A program made the translations under genes and the position numbers. This document shows, one piece after another, positions 59,496-64,000 of a stretch of DNA of 64,000 bases. Location of the stretch: positions 117,069,858 through 117,133,857 of the forward strand of contig OZ023265.1 of the NCBI GenBank assembly GCA_964006375.1. Reading direction: 5' to 3'. This DNA comes from Tillus elongatus (taxonomy: Eukaryota; Arthropoda; Insecta; Coleoptera; Cleridae). The stretch's first letter is position 1. Each line of letters begins with the position of its first letter. The notes beneath the pieces are model-generated. The model saw only the letters and a list, made by a program, of their open reading frames with translations. It searched no databases and was not told the DNA's origin.

Positions 59496-59843
59496 TACTT
59501 CAGATCGCTAGATCCGTTGACACTTCTAGAGCTCGCTCACTATACTGATGATTGTTTTTACAAGCCGGTACGTTATTGGCACACACGGTGCACAAGCGCG
59601 GCTTGTCCAAGCTTGGATGATTGAAATTCAATCCATCATCAAGCGGCTTGTACAACTAAAATGCTTGCGCAAAATGATCCTACAGACGCTAAAGCCTGCT
59701 TGCACAAAAAGATGGATCATGCATGCTTGTCTAGTTTACAGTTATGTGTGTATCCACCTTTAGAACCATTCATTTTTACGCCTTCTGTCTCTGAATTCTC
59801 TTATACATTTGTCCGTGAATATATTAAATAACGATGGAGACAT

Positions 59844-60045
<202 letters not shown>

Positions 60046-60049
60046 TTAC

Positions 60050-60595
60050 ACTTTAGCACCCTGTTTAATCCCAAAATAAAAAATAGTCACTGAGCTTTCT
60101 ACTGGTTCTCACATACCCTACTACTGATGTCGTAAGCGATCTATTACTTTGAATTAGCCAATCATCCACACCGTGTTCTTGAAAAAACTTCAAAGCTTTT
60201 GCCTATCATACGCTCTGGTTGATCCCAGTAGTTATTGCACATAATTCACAACAATTTATTACTTAAGGATATAGAAAACGTTTCTTAAGAAAACCTGCAT
60301 TTCTACTAAAAATACATGTATTAACTAAATATAGGGCATCACAATAAATAGAGGATATCGAAAAGTCTAAATTTAATTTAATATTAAAATATCAAATAAA
60401 AATTGTGTAAATACACCTACAAAGATAATAGTTATTGTTATGAATGTATGATATGCTTCGCATGAGCACGGTCTTCTCGTAAGCATAACTCCAAGCAATG
60501 TTGAATATTGGATACTGTGTTTCTAAATAGAGGCTGCAGTAAATATGTTTTTTGCAATTGAAAAATCTGTCATATTACTGTTTTTAATTTGGAAA
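60050..60595. other. no gene seen
   Basis: AT-rich spacer. Confidence 0.45.
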
Positions 60596-60599
60596 AACT

Positions 60600-61150
60600 T
60601 TTCAAGCATTTACGCTAAAAATGCTATGTTTCATCACTTCTCACATGTAGTCATCAGTTGGTACTATGTGGTGTAGAAACAAAGTTAGTTTTTCTATAAA
60701 TTAATCTGCTGGTGAAATATTGTCCTAACATCGCAAGAGTGACATTATGGATATGACTCGTTGCTCCGTCTTGCTGGAACCAATGTCTCTGATAAGCCAA
60801 GTTTCTAGCTCTGCAGAAGCGTTATTTTCGAACATAAAACTCAATATGGTGCCTACATCTTTCTTAATTTGCTGTTACATGATCACCTTCATTGTCAAAG
60901 AAATAAGGATCCAAAATTTGGTGCCGAGCAAATACACAACCAAGCAGTTACTAGTTCATGGTGAAGAGGTGGTTGTAGAATTTATTTCAGTCTTTTTGAT
61001 GCAAGAAATCTGTACGACTGTCTATTGACGTGTTCGATAATGAGATACGCGATTCTTCAGGAAACCATATGCTTGAGATGAGCTCTTCGTCCTCATGTTG
61101 CGTGTCGAAAAAAACGAGACTTTTAGTGTATAAAACCATCTATCAAAGTC
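60600..61150 (-). pseudogene. mariner-like/Tc3-like transposase pseudogene
   Basis: Minus-strand reading with shifts: IIEHVNRQSYRFLASKRLK, PPLHHELVTAWLCI, LDPYFFDNEGDHVTAN, ERCRHHIEFYV, then HWFQQDGATSHIHNVTLAML and GQYFTSRLI. These match VNKQN.R.W..ENP, E..LH...VTVWCGL, GPYFFE.E.G..VTVN..RY and MWFQQDGATCHTA.....L of a transposase group widespread in insects. The QQDG catalytic aspartate is intact, but the third block (PPRSPDL..) is missing or unreadable. The group is related to, but distinct from, the other mariner-like copies here. A 93-codon plus-strand frame over 60.75-61.03 kb is antisense. Confidence 0.75.
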
Positions 61151-61154
61151 AATC

Positions 61155-61915
61155 TTACACACTAGTCCCTAGAAAAGGATAATAAAAGTAAAGTGCAAGT
61201 TTGAGAATATAACCTTCTCGTACAAGAATAACCAGAATATAAACAAACAAAAATTAAAGCTTTAAGGTAGATTCGGCAGTTCAGTTGGTGTTAAAAGTAA
61301 TTAACAGAAGAAAAAAAATGCGGTGGTTAGAACATCTCTACAACATACATGATGAAATTCTTGTGAAAACAATGTATATTCTTACTAGAATTGCATTTCG
61401 GCTGCTTCAATTTGTATTAATTTGTTCCAAAGTCTCATGTTTATGACCTAGTCATTGACAAAGTTTGTTATGGTGACTTGTTAAAATCGTAAAGTCCAGA
61501 AAATGCCTAATTAGTGTTTTTTCTACGTAAATCTACCTGTCACAGGGAATGTTGGTAAAATTTTGGTTGAATCACTTGCTATACTTATAAATGTGAAACT
61601 TAAGTAAAGAGTAGCTAATCGATAAATAATTATATGTCCAGGGAAATCACGTAGTTATTATTCACCGTTTCCTGCATTTTGAAGCTGCGATTATTAAAAA
61701 AAAATCGTATAAATCCAGTTTAATCTTTTAACATGTGTATTAAATTTCGGTACTGTATTGTTAATATTTTATGGTCGACGGTATTATTAGACTTAGATTA
61801 ATCAATTGTTTTTATTGCCATCGTCTAAGTGAAGTCTGGCTCGAATTGACTAAACAAGGAACATTGACTGAAAGCAAACTATACTGTTTAAGCAAGTTAT
61901 CGTGTGTCATATCGA
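61155..61915. other. no gene seen
   Basis: AT-rich. The 65-codon frame at 61.77-61.97 kb is unrecognised. Confidence 0.4.
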
Positions 61916-61939
61916 CCGCATTACGGAGACTAATACGTC

Positions 61940-62015
61940 GTGAACTGGGGGTCGTCGCGGCGCGATGACGTCATCGTACACACGCCAATGTCACGTGCAC
62001 TAACAGCTGATAATC
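61940..62015. promoter_or_regulatory. palindrome-rich, CpG-rich possible promoter or enhancer
   Basis: Within about 75 bp lie GATGACGTCATC (61964-61975, a 12-bp palindrome containing the cAMP-response element), CCAAT (61985-61989), an E-box CACGTG (61992-61997) and CAGCTG (62004-62009). The preceding 40 bp are unusually CpG-rich (GTCGTCGCGGCGCG). No TATA box or start site is defined, and no host exon is recognised close by. Confidence 0.4.
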
Positions 62016-62024
62016 TGCCGCATG

Positions 62025-62795
62025 TATATTCGGTCACAATACGGAACTAGTGGGGTCTGAAAGTTTGTATTTTACATGTCAGGAAACAACTAACAACTTA
62101 GATGGGTTTAATTTTTATAATATAGGAACTGTGTGAAGAAGTTTAATTTTTGGGGAAATCGTTTTTTGCCCTAATATTATTAGGCACCTTTAATCACACA
62201 CCACACCATAAGAATGTGCTGTGCCTTTAATGAATGCCTTTATTCCAGGAAGTCTGCTAGCAATCGATAAAAGAATGTGACATAAAAGAATTTTAGTAGA
62301 GTTTTCAAAAAAATATTAACAACCCCTTTTCTTAGTTTTTTCCAGTTAAAAAAGAATTGCGTTTAAAATATCTTACTTCTTTCACAATATTATTAGTTTT
62401 TGCACCCTCATAGCGTATTTCTTCTCATCGGAGATATGCAATCTGTTCGTTTTCAATTTAAAAAAAAACGTGGTCTGCAATTTTATTATTTTTCTATCAG
62501 TGTTTATTGTTGAGCAAGAAGATAGCTGTAATTTGCTAGATTTTGAGTCCAGTTTTTATTCTCATTATATAAAAATGAAAAGCCTGCGTTCTTTGTTTCT
62601 TGTTCCCAAAATATTGCTGTGAGTTACTGTTGTAGTGTAGATTGTTTAATGAGTCGTATATGCCTTTGGTCTTTCAGCGCTGTGACCCCAATTAGGTCTT
62701 TTGTATCTATTTTTTTCTTTCTAATAGTTTCAGAATTTTTATATAGTCTACCATCTTTTTGGGGGCTACTTTATCTATTTCCTAGGGTGTTAAGG
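62025..62795. other. no gene seen
   Basis: AT-rich spacer, one unrecognised frame. Confidence 0.4.
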
Positions 62796-62799
62796 TCAC

Positions 62800-63600
62800 C
62801 CCTCCAGGATATTTAAATATTTTGCAGCACTGAGCCATACAGTCGCATAGGAAATGTTATGTTGTTTATGCTGCTTCAGTGCACCATCTGTAGTTTTCAC
62901 TGTCCTCCTTACCTATCTTCATAAGGTCAACCCCTCCTTACGGGAGGGTGCCCTGTGAAAAGTCCTGTAATTATTCTCAAGTCGTTCCTGTTCAATTCAA
63001 GAAACAGTTCAAACTTTTCTGTTGATATGATGATGAATCGTTTGCCTGCCTCAAGCCTGGCGTTTTCCTCCAATATGACAGCATTTGGTGCATCTCCCAA
63101 GTATCAAGTTTATTTCTTACATGACTTGTTGTGAGTCCACAATAGCGCTCTGAGCCATAGATTGGTATTGTTGCTGCCTTTTCGTAAGGCTATGTGCTTC
63201 CTATTTTCGTTGAATGCCTTGATGTCCTGGTAGCCCTCAAAGTTACTTTGTTATTCGTAGCCAGTTGCTTCAAGGTTTTTTTGCAGTCCCAGGTCATTTT
63301 AGACTCGGTTTTGAGATTTCAGAGTCTTTAAGTACTGAAAGGATGTAGATTTTTCTGTTTTTGAGCCTTCTTTGCATGCACTCCTGTACACAGAGATTCA
63401 TAGCAAACAATTGAACAATTGAAAGCTGGTAGAAGTTTTTCCTAGAGACTTAGCGAGTCTGAAGTTAGTTTCTATAATTCCGAGTCCTGCTCCCTCTATT
63501 TGTTTAGACTCTTCTGTGTAACATACAGATGAGTCGTTTGTCAGCTTTCTACTCTCTCTACATGCCTGGCGGTTACTTAACAACGCCAAATGGAACTATG
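62800..63600 (-). pseudogene. non-LTR retrotransposon fragment: RNase H and zinc-knuckle tail
   Basis: The minus strand reads SSVCYTEESKQIEGAGLGII, corresponding to the RNase H start YTDGSK..GGAG.G, with the catalytic aspartate-glycine changed to glutamate-glutamate. It continues with a degenerate INLCVQECMQRRLKNRKIYI, then LELNRNDLRIITGLFTGHPP, DLMKIGKEDSENYRWCTEA and FLCDCMAQCC. The last part is the L.R.....LTGH......L...G....CR.C....E...H.LC.C tail of RNase H-bearing LINEs. Frame changes separate the blocks. The reading continues to the end of the region at 63589. Confidence 0.78.
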
Positions 63601-63604
63601 AAGT

Positions 63605-64000
63605 ATAGTTTAGCTAGAATTTGATCTGTTGGGTTGACAAGTGACTCCAATGGAATTGTTTTCAGAATCTTTAAGTGACCAACCAAGTCTCATGTTTTAA
63701 AATTCGTTTGCATGAAATAACCTCGAGTCACGTAGTGGTGATTTCCAGTAAATGAAGATTCCACATTACCTCTTTACCAGCTGTAGTGCATGATACTGTT
63801 GTAATTAGTCAGCATAAAATATTTTATTTCTTTTATCATAAAGAAGATTATGTTTTTCTAACAGGTCTTTCTATTTCATAATGTAGCTTTCCCAGTTTAC
63901 AATTTGGGCGATATTTTTAAGAAGTTTCTTTCTTGGTCTATGCCTTCCCTTTTCCAAGTATGTATCCTTCGAATAATGTTAGAAAATTATAGGCACCAGA
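63605..64000. other. no gene seen
   Basis: Nothing further is recognised up to the window end. The LINE at 62.8-63.6 kb might extend into it in a decayed form. Confidence 0.35.

Larger units (their letters stand above)
58449..59762. mobile_element. PIF/Harbinger-like element with TTA target duplication
   Basis: TTA at 58449-58451 and at 59760-59762 flanks a body of 58452-59759. Its ends, AGGTGGCTACTCACGGAAGG and (reversed) AGGTGGATACACACATAACT, start an imperfect inverted repeat that continues through GACAAGCATACATGG/GACAAGCATGCATGA and ATCTTTTTGT. A 3-bp TWA duplication is the mark of the PIF/Harbinger group. Inside are a transposase-like start (plus strand) and a MADF-domain remnant (minus strand), the two-gene layout known for these elements. 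Confidence 0.72.

Noticed and set aside
60747..61028. 93-codon plus-strand frame
   Set aside because: Antisense of the transposase blocks VTAN and WFQQDGATSH read on the minus strand.

Overview
This window reads as nuclear DNA of a large, AT-rich arthropod genome, most likely an insect. No intact protein-coding gene, operon or bacterial-type signal is present. Nearly every recognisable protein segment is a decayed transposable-element fragment. The only RNA genes called with high confidence are two tRNA-Glu genes (about 48.5 and 49.4 kb). A beetle host is a tentative inference from a short interstitial array of TCAGG-type repeats (30.16-30.23 kb, minus strand), the telomere unit of many Coleoptera.

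Layout. 0-2 kb: GIY-YIG domain of a Penelope-like element (PLE), a 70-bp tandem repeat, a hammerhead-ribozyme-like core, and a copy of a dispersed repeat called family A here. 2.6-3.5 kb: a CpG-rich patch with two good splice donors, possibly 5' exons of a host gene. 4.8-9.7 kb: a PLE end, family A, tRNA-derived SINEs, and a mariner-like deletion derivative with a SINE inside it. 10.5-17.8 kb: family A copies with long (TA)n tracts, a mariner pseudogene and family B repeats. 19-28.5 kb: fragments of several non-LTR retrotransposons, a mariner-like and a PIF/Harbinger-like transposase remnant. 29-36 kb: a SINE, a long inverted repeat around the TCAGG array, and a direct duplication bracketing a nearly complete mariner-like element that carries a LINE insertion, then a 330-bp tandem repeat. 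36.8-38.9 kb: a Tc1-like pseudogene and an inverted family B copy. 39.4-44.2 kb: two PLE copies in opposite orientation with hammerhead-like terminal repeats. 44.3 kb: a candidate host exon of 65 bp. 44.9-51 kb: MITEs, family A, tRNA genes and mariner-like pseudogenes. 52-54.4 kb: an RTE-like LINE fragment and a pogo-like transposase pseudogene. 57.6-64 kb: LINE fragments, a PIF/Harbinger-like element with TTA target duplication and a MADF-domain remnant, another mariner-like pseudogene, and a palindrome-rich possible promoter near 61.97 kb.

The window therefore behaves as a repeat graveyard, possibly within a long intron: the splice-bounded 65-bp exon at 44.3 kb and the donor sites near 3 kb are the only hints of a host transcription unit. 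The (TA)n tracts, which are conspicuous and give artificial open frames, lie mostly at one fixed position inside family A. Calls of transposon families come from reading translated segments by eye against remembered family motifs; none has been checked by database search.
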